Assembly (NCBI GenBank): GCA_900491605.1
Contig: UESW01004633.1
Coordinates: forward strand, 238,569-302,568
Length of the DNA: 64,000 nucleotides
Direction: 5' to 3'
Origin: Calamus simplicifolius
Taxonomy: Eukaryota > Streptophyta > Magnoliopsida > Arecales > Arecaceae
Shown here piece after piece: positions 22,494 through 32,667 of this stretch. The first letter of the stretch is position 1. Every line of letters begins with the position of its first letter. The position numbers and the translations under genes were made by a program. A model generated the notes under the pieces. It did not search any database, was not told the origin of the DNA, and saw only the letters and a list, made by a program, of their open reading frames with translations.

Positions 22494-23673
22494 GGCGAGA
22501 TCTCAACCAAAACAAAAATAGCACAAAAATAAATTTTAAAAATTAAGAGGTACCTTGATGAGGCTTTGTTAAATTATTTCAACTCTTTGAAAATCTCCAA
22601 ACAACTTCTTCTTGTTCCTAAACCAGGCTTTAGAGACAGTAGTGAGATTCCTTATTGAACATGAATCAAGAATTTTAATCCTACTAACGATCAGATTCAT
22701 TACCGTCTTTAAATCCTTTGAACCAGAGTTTAAATTACCACAACCCTTTTTACTTCCAAAGGATTTTATTGCTTGCTGGAATTTATCTGTGCATGAGACG
22801 ACTCCTCCACCCGTAACTCCTCGTCCTCATCCTAGTTGACCGCATGTTGACTTGATGCTTTTCGTGAAGTCTTCCTCTTCTTCCCGTACACCCGCTAGAA
22901 GGCTAGAATCCTTCCACCCAAAGCATGGTTGATCGGCTTCTTTAACTTTCTCCTTGGAAATTCACCCAGCCACTTTCTCCACGTGAAGCCTAAGAAGCTC
23001 TTCTCCTCTTTTGTAAGAAAGCTCTTTCCGTGAGAAAAATCTCACATGCCTCCCTTCCCGTTCTTCGCGTGCGTCTTCTCCTGGGTGGAATATTCCTGCA
23101 ACGAGTCTTCTCTCGCGTTCTCCCTTCTTACACAGTCGTCAAGTGAATCCTCCCATGCAACGTGAGACATAGACGGCAGAAGGGAGAGGAGGGGGATGAG
23201 AAGAAGGAGATGAGAGAAAATAATATTTGGGAGAAAAACAATTTGTTCTCAATTCCATCCAAACCCTAGAAACTAGAGTTTAAATACATCCACGAAGTGG
23301 GCTAGGACCAGACTCAACAAAAAACTCTTATGGACTAACTAATAAGATTAAACTAATCCCCAAGCCTGTGTACATCCGTGACTTGATTTAATCTCACCCC
23401 TTAGACTCACACCCAGCCCAATACAAGTTAGTCCTCCTGGGCTTGATAGCACCATTCTAGGCCCAATACCAAAGTGCAAAATTTTTGCCATTGAATTTGA
23501 CAGATACAGCTTTGAATTTGTTTGTATCCATAGTAAATAATCAAAATTTTGAAAACATAAGGTTTAAGTCTGAACAGATCCTCTAAAGGATGGATATAAA
23601 GAAAAGAAAGAAATTCTCAAAAGAAATTCTTAGGAGAGTCGTAAGCCAGAGTGAAGAAAAAAAATTAAACTTT
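22494..23673 (-). other. Long leader or inserted DNA upstream of the relic gag
   Basis: About 1.2 kb separate the primer binding site from the gag ATG, longer than normal for this kind of copia. It contains a C/T-rich stretch (22800-23160) and a purine stretch (23165-23230). No coding signal. It may hold an unrecognised insertion. Confidence 0.4.
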
Positions 23674-23686
23674 GGCTCTGATACCA
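23674..23686 (-). promoter_or_regulatory. Primer binding site of the copia relic
   Basis: Minus strand TGGTATCAGAGCC, complementary to initiator Met tRNA. It fixes the orientation of the relic. Confidence 0.8.
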
Positions 23687-23804
23687 TATAAACAATTGAA
23701 AAGAAGAAAATATCAATTGTATTCTATATCTCTGTACAAAGGTTACAGACCTTAATATATACAATAAAATAAGTGTCTATGTAAGATAAACCTAGCTAGT
23801 TTAG

Positions 23805-23945
23805 GAATACCAATATATAAGGAATACAAGAAATTTGGATCTAGCTAGTTTAAGAATACCAATATACAATAGGAATACAAGAAATTAGAACCTAGCTAGT
23901 TTAGGAATACCAATATACAATAAGAATATAAAAAAATTAGAGAGA
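23805..23945. repeat. Three tandem copies of a unit of about 50 bp in the relic LTR
   Basis: CTAGCTAGTTTAGGAATACC, CAATATACAATAGGAATACA and AGAAATT recur three times. Lies in what should be the LTR of the copia relic. Confidence 0.8.
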
Positions 23946-24130
23946 TTTTCGTCCTTATTTTGCAGCAAGTTCTTCTCTGTTCAGCAAATTTTCTTTCTTG
24001 ATTATTGGCCAAATCTGCTCTGTTTGACATCGAAGAGATTTTCATTCTTATTTTGCAGCAAGATCTTTTCTGTTTGATAGCAAATTTTCTTCCTTAATTG
24101 TTGACCAAATCTGCTCTGTTTGACATTTGA
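23940..24130. repeat. Tandem duplication of about 90 bp in the relic LTR
   Basis: Two adjacent copies of a segment from GAGATTTTCNTNCTTATTTT through TTTTGCAGCAAG to CAAATCTGCTCTGTTTGACA, roughly 85-90% alike by eye. Confidence 0.8.
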
Positions 24131-24186
24131 GTGGGCGATGCAGCAAGACTGATTGCTAGTTCAATCATCCACCTCAAAATTTGTTA

Positions 24187-24360
24187 ATGTCAGCACCGCA
24201 GCGACAACAACGATGGCAGGTGCCGATGGCCCCTTCAGTAGCTGCAATGGCTGCTGCAAAGGCCCTTCAGGCACATGCTTCCTAATTGCAAGCCCAGTCA
24301 TCTAGTGATGCATCTGGTTTGCCATCCATCCCATCATCCCTTATTCTTTATTCTAGAAAA
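24187..24360 (+). other. Short open stretch with host-exon-like composition
   Basis: From an ATG at 24187 the frame reads 32 codons rich in Ala, Gln and Pro (VAAMAAAKALQAHAS) to a TAA at 24283-24285. The same frame continues open with LQAQSSSDASGLPSIPSS. GC content is higher than around it. It may be a fragment of a host exon broken by one nonsense change. I do not recognise the protein. Confidence 0.25.
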
Positions 24361-25365
24361 TTTTATCATAAATTTGTTTATCTAGTCATCGAATTACTGA
24401 TAGTTTCTTCCAATTCATAATAAAAGAGAGTGATTTTATCTGCACTATATTTATTTTCTTGATCCTTGTGTAGATATTAGAAGAACACAAGTGCCATACT
24501 TGTATATAGCCTTCGATTCCTGAGAAAATCCTATTATTGTAACCAAGAAATGCATACCATGTCCATCAATACACTATGACACCCCCAAATTGCTAAATTA
24601 GTATAAGTATTGAACAAGAGATTAGCTAAACCAAGTGGTCTATGAGAAAACCTTATTTATGTCCTTTTTTTTAATGGAAACATATATGTTTTGCTCTTAT
24701 TTACTTCATTACTTTCCTTTGAAAACCTTTTCAGTAATTCCCATGAATAGTATATTTCATACTTTAATGATAAGATGATAAGATACATGCTCACTACTTT
24801 AAACAACATTCTCTGATCCAATTCTGGACACCCAAGTCTCATATGGGGCTCTGATAGGAAAAGAAAACAACAAAAGAAACCATTAAAAAAGTAGTGCTTA
24901 AGCAGACACGCAAGGCAACCCAGCCAAATTAAGCACCTAGTTAGTAGGTGCCTAGATAGCCAGTTTTAACAGCTCTGAGAAGCATTTCTCAAATAAAGTT
25001 ACAATATTTTATTTTATAGAAAGTTCTTCTTGCTTTAAAAGTCACAAAAATACTCTTTTTAGTCTTTTAAGAAATATTAAGGGCATGCTTGTTGTTGCTC
25101 ATGCTTTATAAAAAGTAAAGGAGAATCTAGAAGCCAGGTTTTCTAGCTTCTCCTAATAGAGACTTTTTGATTCTTTCTTTGATTATGAGCAAAAAACCTA
25201 CAGCATATTTATAAACTCCTAAGTACAGCGAACTTCCCGACTTGAACAAAGTAAAGCAAACAAGAAGAAAAGTTATTTAGTCTATGTTAATTCCTCCAAA
25301 TATTTAATTGTGTATGGCTGTTGTTTATGGATTTCATATTAAACAGGAGAGCATCATTTTGAAAG
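24361..25365. other. AT-rich intergenic DNA
   Basis: No coding stretch, repeat family or terminal motif that I can identify. Confidence 0.5.
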
Positions 25366-25370
25366 GGGTC

Positions 25371-26427
25371 TGATGCTGCTGAAATCCATTCTCCGGCTTG
25401 GGGGCGGTGCACGTCGGATCCGGATAGTGCTCTTCCATCTGGATGGACCTGCAGTGCATTCTTTGCACAGAAAGCACAGGGGGTGATCCCTGCGAAAACC
25501 CTCCGATGCCCAAGTTAGTGAAGATTCTTAGCAATCAAATGAGAGGAGAAGGCTCCAGTAGAAAGACACCGCAATGGCTCCTACTCAGAGCTGTAGAGGC
25601 TTAGAATTGCCTTCAAGAGAGTACCCGAAAGGTCCTAGGACTTGGTACTTATATGCTGCCGAGGAGATGAGCCGTTACCTGATTTTTTGAGCCCGTTTTA
25701 GAAAATTGGCATCCGATAAGGCTGAAATCCCATCGGTTATGGGGATCGACAGTCGGTTACCTAAATTTTTGGGCACGTTTTGGGAGGTTGAGAGCTGATA
25801 CGGTTGGAATTCCGTCAATTATGGGATCAGGATTAACCTTATCAAGAGCTTAAAACTCCGTTAATCATGGTCAAAGGGTTGTATTTGGCTTCTATTTTCA
25901 TTTAAGGAAGTTCACTCCTAGATTTCTGTGATCAAAGTGGTTCATCTTCCAAAATATTCAGCATGGTATGAGGTGGCAATAACACTCAGGCCGAGAGGAG
26001 GATCCTCGCCTCTCAGCGAGATAGCTTGGTCCTGTAGCTCGGTTCTGTTGCTCGGCAAGATAGCTCAGCTCTATTGCTCGGCCCTACAGCTCAGTCAGAT
26101 AGCTCGGCTCTGTAGCTTGGACCTGTAGCTCGGCGAGATAGCTCGGCTCTATTGCTCAGTCCTGTAGCTTGGCCAGATAGCTCGACGAGATAACTCGGCC
26201 AAATAGTTTAGCTCTATAGCTCAGCCCTATAGCTTGATAAGATAGCTCGGCCATATAGTTTAGTCCTGTCGAGGTATGGAGATTGTGGGTGGTTCTGCTT
26301 ATCTTTTTCTATAATGAAGAAGGGACCCTCTCTGATTATGGCAGTTAGCAGGCTAGAGCCTAGAAGCAAGCCTTACCGACTTTCACATCTGCCCATCTAT
26401 CAGGATGACGATTTTTTTCGCATAACA
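25371..26427 (-). repeat. LARD-like element, left LTR (3' LTR on the minus strand)
   Basis: 1057 bp, TGATGCTGCTGAAATCC to CGCATAACA. Contains an irregular array of GATAGCTCGGC and CTGTAGCTCGG phrases at 26018-26260. Aligned by eye with 28340-29339. Confidence 0.88.
26018..26265. repeat. AGATAGCTCGGC minisatellite in the left LTR
   Basis: Short phrases of roughly 12-14 bp (GATAGCTCGGC, TCTGTAGCTCGG, CCTGTAGCTCGG) repeat about 18 times with drift. The right LTR holds a shorter version at 28985-29185. Confidence 0.85.
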
Positions 26428-26450
26428 TGTCCCCCACTCCCTAGTCCAAG
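26428..26450 (-). promoter_or_regulatory. Polypurine tract of the LARD-like element
   Basis: Minus strand GGACTAGGGAGTGGGGGACA directly before the LTR start TGTTATGCG. Supports minus-strand orientation. Confidence 0.65.
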
Positions 26451-26754
26451 CATAGGTTCGGGCATAGGAAGCAGAGTCCATGATGGCTCAATCCCATTGG
26501 TAATATTTAAACCAACAAAGGCACATCATGATGGCCCCATAAATGTCAATCTATCATTTTATCATTTCTTTTCTCGTTGAATGAGGAGAGTCCCTTTGAA
26601 TTTTGATAAAAGGCATATAGCTGGGCAAAACTTGGCTAAATCGAAGATCAAGGCATGTAAGTCGATGAACCTTGATTCTGCATGTGTCTTAAGATGAATA
26701 TATGTTGCTTTAGTTGATTAGGCTTCATAGGAAGAAACCATAGCCCTCTCGGTC

Positions 26755-27180
26755 ATGTCGAGGTATGGAGAATTTTCTCCTTGGTTCTATCGAGGTATAG
26801 GGAGCTTCGATCGGCCATGCCGAGGCTCGAAGGATTTTTTACTTGGCCAACCAAGGTACGAAGAAAGTTGCTCGACCCTGTTGAGGTACATAAAGAATAT
26901 TTTATTTAGCCTAGCCAAGGTTCGGAGAATGTTGCTCGCCCTATTGAGGTACGAAAAAATTTTTTACTTGATTCTGCCAAAGTCCGGAGAAAGTTGCTCG
27001 ACCGTGCTGAGGTACAGAGAAATTTTTTACTTGGCCCTGCCAAGGTTTGGAGAATGTTGCTCGACCCTGCCGAGGTATGAAGAAATTTTTTACTTGGCCC
27101 AGCCATGGTTCGGAAAATGTTGCTCGGCCCTGCCGATGTTCGAAAAAATATTTTACTTGGCCCAGCTAAGGTATGAAGAA
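26755..27180. repeat. Degenerate tandem array, 66-67-bp type
   Basis: Repeats of TTTTTTACTTGGCCCTGCCA, AGGTTCGGAGAATGTTGCTC and GACCCTGCCGAGGTACGAAG with more drift than the neighbouring array. Apparent long ORFs here on both strands follow from the repeat, not from a gene. Confidence 0.85.
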
Positions 27181-27189
27181 AGTTGCTAA

Positions 27190-27765
27190 AAAATATTTTA
27201 CTTGGCTCAACCAAGGTATGAAGAAAGTTTCTCTGATCGGCTGTGCTGAGGCTCGGAGGATCTTTTACTTAGCCCTGCCAAGGTACGAAGAAAGCTGCTC
27301 CAGTCGGCTGTGCCGAGGCCTAGAGGATCTTTTACTTGGCCCTGCCAAGGTACGGAGAATGTTGCTCTGGCCGGCTGTGCCAAGGCTCGGAGGATCTTTT
27401 ACTTGGCCCTACCAAGGTACAAAGAATGTTGCTGCGGTCAGCTGTGCTGAGGCTCAGAGGATCTTTTACTTGGCCCTGCCAAGGTACAGAGAGAGCTGCT
27501 CCGATCGGCTATGCCGAGGCCTAAAGGATCTTTTACTTGGTCCTGCCAAGGTAGGAAGAAAGCTACTTCTGTAGGCTATGTCGAGGCCTGGAAGATCTTT
27601 TACTTGGCTATGCCAAGGTACGAAGAATGTTACTCCGATCGGTTGTGCCGAGGTTTGAAGGATCTTTTACTTGGCCTGCTAAGGTATGAAGAATGTTGCT
27701 CCGATCGGCTATGCCGAGGCCCAGAGGATCTTTTACTTGGCCCTGCCAAGGTATGAAGAATGGGA
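27190..27765. repeat. 67-bp tandem array, about 8-9 units
   Basis: Landmark GATCTTTTACTT starts at about 27258, 27325, 27392, 27459, 27526, 27593, 27660 and 27726, a spacing of 67 bp (66 for the last). Each unit holds GGCTGTGCCGAGGC, GGATCTTTTACTTGGCCCTG and CCAAGGTACGAAGAA. Because 67 is not a multiple of three, the array reads through all frames in turn. Confidence 0.95.
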
Positions 27766-27809
27766 CCCATAGGTCGATGATTAGGTGATACCTGCCTTTC
27801 ATCAACAAC

Positions 27810-28255
27810 TTAGGGAAGATGAGTAAAAAGGATATCTAAATTAAAGAATGAAGCTTTATTATAGCGACCAAAAATGACTTGATTTAGATGTACTTCACTG
27901 ATAATATGCTTAGAGGTTGCCCGAGCTCCATATTCGGGAATGGCCCGTCCATCGAGGTCTTGGAGCCATAATTGATGGGTCTGATGACTTTGGCAACTTA
28001 ACAGGGGCCATCCCAGTTCGGCACGTGGGGTCTTCATTCGAGAATGCAAGTCCCTCACTTCGGGCCCTTTTAAGAAGGTTTTCTTCTTTATTTGGCCAAC
28101 CCTGGGAGGGACCGACCATGGCAACCATATTGACGTTGCCAGCGGCTGGTGGGTTCGGTGGGGGTTTTCGTTGAAACTCTTGTTGGTGGGATTAGGCCTT
28201 TGAGAGGTAGCCTGATCAAGAACATCTGTGACTGCTCTCTTATGAATGGCCATTG
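27810..28255 (-). pseudogene. Open stretch in the LARD-like element, possible gag remnant
   Basis: 147 open codons on the minus strand, located where gag should start after the primer binding site. It reads MAIHKRAVTDVLDQATSQRP and later an overlapping frame has MVAMVGPSQGWPNKEENLL. No zinc knuckle, protease or other motif is visible and I do not recognise it. A gag remnant is a guess from position only. Confidence 0.3.
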
Positions 28256-28315
28256 AGGAATCATCCTTCTTGTAAGAAACCTTGTTTCCTTGGTTTCAAG
28301 TTTTCAGACGGACTT

Positions 28316-28339
28316 GGGGCCCTTCCTCTAGCGCCAATC
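28316..28339 (-). promoter_or_regulatory. Primer binding site of the LARD-like element
   Basis: Minus strand GATTGGCGCTAGAGGAAGGG starts next to the LTR terminus …GCAGCATCA. TTGGCGC-type sites are typical of Tat-lineage gypsy elements; the tRNA species was not determined. Confidence 0.6.
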
Positions 28340-29339
28340 TGATGCTGCTAAAATCCGTTCTCCAACTTGGGGGCGGTGCACGTCGAAATTCGGATAGCGC
28401 TCTCCCGTTCGAATGGACCTGCAAGGTCGTCTTTGCATAGGAAGCATAGGAGGTGGTCCCTGCAAAGACCTTCGATGCTCAAGTCAGTAGAGATTTTTAG
28501 CAATCAAATAAGAGAAGAAGGCTCCAGCAGAAAGATGCTGCAATGGCTCCTGCTCAGAGCTATAGAGGCTTAGAATTATCTTCAAAAGTGTACCTGGAAG
28601 GTCTTAGGACTTGGTATTTGTACGCTGCCGAGGAGGAGAGCCATTAACTATTTTTTGGATGTTTTAGGGAGTTAGCATCTGATAAGGCTGAAATCCCATC
28701 GGTTATGGGGATAGACAATCGGTTACCTAAATTTTTGGGCACGTTTTGGAAGGTTGGAAGCTAATATGGTTGAAATTCAGTCACTTATAGGATCGGTAGC
28801 TGATTAGCCTTATCAGGAGCTTGAAACTCTATTAATCGTGGAGAGGGTTATATTTGGCTCCTGTTTCCGTTTAAGGAAGTTTGCTCCAAGATTTTGTGAC
28901 CAGAGCGATTCATCCTTCAAAATATTCGGTTTGGTATGAGGTGGTAATAACACTCAGGTCGAGAGGAGGATCCTCGGCTCTCAATGAGATAGCTCGGTCC
29001 TGTTGCTTGGCAAGATAGCTCGGCTCTGCTGCTCGACTAGATAGCTTGGCTCTGTAGCTCAGCCCTGTAGCTCGATGAGATAGCTTGGCTATGTTGCTTG
29101 GCCCTGTAGCTCAGCGAGATAGCTCAGTGAGATAGTTCGGCTCTGTAGCTTGGCGAGATAGCTCGGCCAGATAGTTCAGCCCTGCCGAGGTACGGAGATT
29201 GCGAGTGGAGCTACTTATCTTTTTCTATAATGAAGAAAGGACCCTCTCTGATTATGGCAGTTAGCGGGTCAGAGCCCAGAAGCGAGCCTTACCAATTTAC
29301 GTCTGCCATCTGTCATGGTGACGATTTTGCCCCGCATCA
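28340..29339 (-). repeat. LARD-like element, right LTR (5' LTR on the minus strand)
   Basis: 1000 bp, TGATGCTGCTAAAATCC to CCCCGCATCA, followed by the target duplication GGGTC. Differs from the left LTR by many point changes and by the number of AGATAGCTCGGC repeats, so the insertion is not recent. Confidence 0.88.
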
Positions 29340-29415
29340 GGGTCCAACTTGCATAGTGGAAGAATCTTGGAACATCCAAAGCAAATACATAATGAGCCAT
29401 AAAAGGTTCGACCAT
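29340..29415 (-). pseudogene. ERD2-like receptor, downstream exon, cut by the LARD-like element
   Basis: On the minus strand the exon begins after a possible acceptor (TTTGGAG) and reads MVEPFMAHYVFALDVPRFFH then YASWT. This matches the conserved VEPFTAHYVFALGVARF stretch of ER lumen protein-retaining receptors (KDEL receptors), with several substitutions. The reading frame runs into the target duplication of the LTR element at 29340-29344. I could not find the rest of the conserved C-terminus beyond the insertion at 25370. Confidence 0.75.
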
Positions 29416-30440
29416 CTCCAAATCAATTGACAAAAAATTATATATGATTAGATAAAAAAGGTATACATATGAAGAAGAGGCCCAATGAAACCTCTCGCAC
29501 CTTTTCATTTTGCATTAGTCGGAGCTAAGGAAGCACTGATGCAGATTCCAGAAACACACAAAAAGCCCACAAAATTCTGTTGAATTGAAATGGACGGACC
29601 ACATGATGGATAAATATTGCTAGCACAACAGAAGGAACCACCTGTAGAGATACATTATTCATGTAGAAGTGAAAAGATGATACTCAGACTGAATTGGCAT
29701 TCTTATTTCCAAAGCACTTAAGAAGTTTCTCATTGTAAACTTCTTATGAAAAACCTGAGAAAATTCTCAATAATTTGCTACTTGTGGACTTTATAACATG
29801 ATGTTTCATCGAGATTCAAAAGGACCACCAGAGCTAGAGAAATCACTATTAACAAAGATCACTGTATATAACCATTGAATCACAATAAAGATAATAAACA
29901 GCAGAGCTGTAGAAATATTTAAAATGATGCAACTTTCCATCATTGTTAAAGAATTTGTGCACCAGAGGTGGAATGCGTCAAATAACATCTGACGACATTA
30001 ATTTATACTATATATGAAAATGATAATAATGCATTTGCTATGACAAATTATTTTTAAAAAAATAAACATAAAATATATGATTATATTTTTACACACCATG
30101 TACTACAATGATTAGATATAGAAGGCACACCATGTACAACAATGATTAGATATAGAAGGCACCAACTTATAGAAGTAAGAGCAGCAAATAGCCAAGCTAC
30201 AGTTGCAAATTTTAGATCTGAAATATGGTGCCCCTTATTAACGTCAAGTTTGGATCCCAAATCCACTACCAGATTTAGGAAGATCCAAATCTGAAAGCAC
30301 AAAATGCCCTTGAGATGATAATGAGGTCATATCTTGACAATGATGGTAATTAGATTTGCAACAACTAATCCTCAGTTCAAGTTGCAGTCATTTGAATTAA
30401 TCTATTTTCATGCCCTAGTATTTATCTGTTCTTTTAACTC
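29416..30440. other. AT-rich DNA, probably intron of the ERD2-like pseudogene
   Basis: Lies between two ERD2-like exons on the same strand. The exon that should lie between them (carrying the HPST and LPQLR motifs of the family) was not found. A short duplication CACACCATGTAC-AACAATGATTAGATATAGAAGGCA occurs near 30093-30160. Confidence 0.4.
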
Positions 30441-30615
30441 TGCCAAGGCTGGTCCCAAGCCCGGATAAAGGAGAAGGATTGTGTTAGGTAGCTGACAACC
30501 AGCGTAAAACTTTATCAGGTCTCCTAAAATATGAATTTACTAAGGAGGAAGCAGATTCATGTAGCCAACCCCATGTAGTTGGGAAAAGGCTTGGTTGAGT
30601 TGAGTTGAGTATTTA
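30441..30615 (+). mobile_element. RTE-type LINE 3' tail or related SINE
   Basis: GGTCCCAAGCCCGGATAAAG, GACAACCAGCGTAAAAC and CATGTAGCCAACCCCATGTA, then GTTGGGAAAAGGCTTGGTTGAGTTGAGTTGAG. This phrase order with a short repeated tail is what I remember from the 3' ends of plant RTE LINEs and SINEs that share them. The terminal (TTGAG)n is the tail. Family name from memory, unchecked. Confidence 0.55.
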
Positions 30616-31190
30616 TCTATTCTTTGGGCTCTCTCTCATTTGAGTGTTTCAAGGAGACCCTTATAGATGTTTACACATTGACATTGCCCTAGTTACCTGT
30701 TCAAATATGAGAACACTTAAATTAACCCATCCATCCAATGGACAATTTTAAATTGTTAAAAAGGCATCCCACATCATTGCCCTGAAGTATATCTCAATGG
30801 TGTAAGAGGTTATAGAGCATGTTAAAAAATACTCTTATTACTTTGACTAGCTTAAGTTTATTTGTCTAATAAGTTTCAAAACAAAGCAACATGTTGTCAA
30901 GTATTCTTGGAAATCATATCTCAGTCTGGGTTTTCCAACGGATGTTGTCCAAATTTGTGTGTGGATATATAATCATCTGACCTGAATTTGACCCATTGCA
31001 TCCCCCATTTAAGTGTTACATATTAATCTTGAAATAATGCTTGAGAAGAAACTGGTTACAATGTAGTTCAGTAAAAGAAGAACAAACAAAATTAAGATCT
31101 AAAAGGTTAAAGCAGATATGGATTAAACAAATAAAGTGACCAAATCCTATAATGGAAAACATAAGTATTGATGGCAATGTAGTTTATTAC

Positions 31191-31390
31191 CAAGTAATAT
31201 CTTGGCATCCTGTCTAATTCTTTGATGTAGCTTGACTTCAATCTGAATCGTATCATGTATATAACCCAAAGAGTTGTAACAAGTGTTGCAAGATCAAGAA
31301 CTGTATGAATGTCCTTTTCAAGGATGAAACTGCAATACAGACATACAGCTAGGAATATTGCAGCTAATTCTTGCGATTTCAATGAAAGAC
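31191..31390 (-). pseudogene. ERD2-like (KDEL receptor family) exon
   Basis: These Golgi-ER receptors return KDEL-tagged proteins to the ER. The minus strand shows an acceptor (TTGTCTTCAG), then GLSLKSQELAAIFLAVCLYC, SFILEKDIHTVLDLATLVTT and LWVIYMIRFRLKSSYIKEL, ending YYL before a GTAATA donor at 31190. Splice sites and length (200 bp) fit a genuine exon. Changes from the family's usual residues include FLAVCLYC for FLAVRLYC and EKDIHT for EYDIHT. With the downstream exon disrupted and others not found, I treat the gene as dead; the exon itself is clear. Confidence 0.8.
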
Positions 31391-32667
31391 CTGAAGACAA
31401 GAAAAAAGTGACATAGCACCAAAATTTTGAAAAAATAAAATACAATGGTATCATAAGAAGACTAAAAATTCAAATAAAAGACTACTTTCATTCTTACAAC
31501 CAAGTTTTTAAGGACCGGCAAGATGGGAGGTGTCCTGGCCATTCTGTTCCTATGGGAAAGGAAGACTGGGACAGAGGCAAGACATCAAAACCTATTCATG
31601 CAGAGAAAGAAAAAGAAGAAGAAAGAAAAGAAAAAAGGATAAGAAAAATAAAGAAAGAAAAAAAAAAAGAAAGAAGAAGGGGAGAGACACAGCAATAGGT
31701 AAAATGTAGTACACGCCTTGTTCCATGGAGAAACGGGGATGCTCTATTTAATGATATTTAAAATCTTGCTTACAACTAATAATTTGCAGATATAATACAT
31801 GATGGAAAAACAGCAGGTCATCTTTCTTTGCCTAATCCTTACAGGGTTTAGTAGTTTTCCACAAAGTCAAAATGGATTGATTAATGACCCATATAAGCAG
31901 ATCTTCTAAGTGAAAATCAGCAATATTTTGCTACAATGTATTTAGTATGAAACACTACCTAAGGACAACATAATTGGTCAATTGTTAGTATACTACTGGA
32001 GAAAAGTTGTCATGTACCAACATTTTTTCTATTTCATAACAGCTCTTAGAATCTTCACCATTTTGCCTTCATATGTTTGTGTACAGTTCTTGGAATCTAA
32101 ACTACTCAAGATTATGCTATTCAAAATAACATATGATGAACCTCTAATAGTGTTCTAGCAATCCCATCAGATTCCTAATTCCATGCATAATCATAACAAT
32201 AACTTACGCATGCATGCCTAATTCATCATCATCAACCAAGTGTTTTTCCATCAAAAATGAAGTTCCTTGCAAAGCACGGCACTGAGTTGAGAAGGCTCCA
32301 TGAAATAATTGAGAAAATGTTACAAGACCAGCTAATGACATGACATCAACCCTCTAGAAAATGGTACCAAATTCTTAGTCAACACAAATCCAGGCAAGAG
32401 ATGGTTCTGCAACAAACCAACAAAATCTCATATAGAAAGACGACTATAATTCAGAGGCAAAAGATTCATAATTTCTAGCTTTCTAACGAGGATTGCCTAT
32501 CAAAACATTTCCCCTTCCTATATTTCTCAAGCCGTCCACTGTCCAAGTCTCATCATCGAATAAAAGTACACAACATATAGATATAAAGGGAGTTTTTCCA
32601 GCCAAAATTCTTATTTTGACTAGAAGCATGCTAGATGCCTATACCTACATTATAATATTATAATATT
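31391..32667. other. Intergenic or intronic AT-rich DNA
   Basis: No coding sequence identified. A purine-rich low-complexity run (AAAGAAGAAGAAAG-like) lies at 31600-31685. The first exon of the ERD2-like gene should lie upstream on the minus strand but was not found here. Confidence 0.45.

Larger units (their letters stand above)
20979..24200 (-). mobile_element. Old Ty1/copia relic, minus strand
   Basis: On the minus strand a copia-type order can be followed: primer binding site (23674-23686), gag (22493 leftwards), CCHC knuckle, protease, and integrase ending at 20979, where Sirevirus copy 2 interrupts it. RT and RNase H would lie left of the window. It is the host of the whole left nest and therefore the oldest layer there. 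The LTR to the right of the primer binding site starts near 23690-23700; its far border is unclear, and 24200 is a guess. Confidence 0.75.
25371..29339 (-). mobile_element. Non-autonomous LTR retrotransposon (LARD-like), complete
   Basis: Two direct LTRs (25371-26427 and 28340-29339) begin TGATGCTGCT and end in CA. They are flanked by the identical 5-bp duplication GGGTC (25366-25370 and 29340-29344). On the minus strand, the first bases inside the right LTR read GATTGGCGCTAGAGGAAGGG, similar to primer binding sites of plant Tat-type gypsy elements. At the other end a purine run AGGGAGTGGGGGACA precedes the LTR. The 1.9-kb interior has no recognisable protease, RT or integrase and is mostly tandem repeat, so it would depend on enzymes from another element. 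Confidence 0.9.

Noticed and set aside
26755..27574. Two long plus-strand open frames (144 and 133 codons) and a minus-strand one
   Set aside because: They fall entirely within 66-67-bp tandem repeats and result from repeat periodicity; no domain, and the frame rotates with each unit.
27190..27765. CRISPR-like regular array
   Set aside because: Units are contiguous with no unique spacers, in plant DNA within an LTR element; it is a minisatellite.
28367..28573. ORF in the right LTR of the LARD-like element
   Set aside because: Present only as LTR sequence, not open in the other LTR, no domain.
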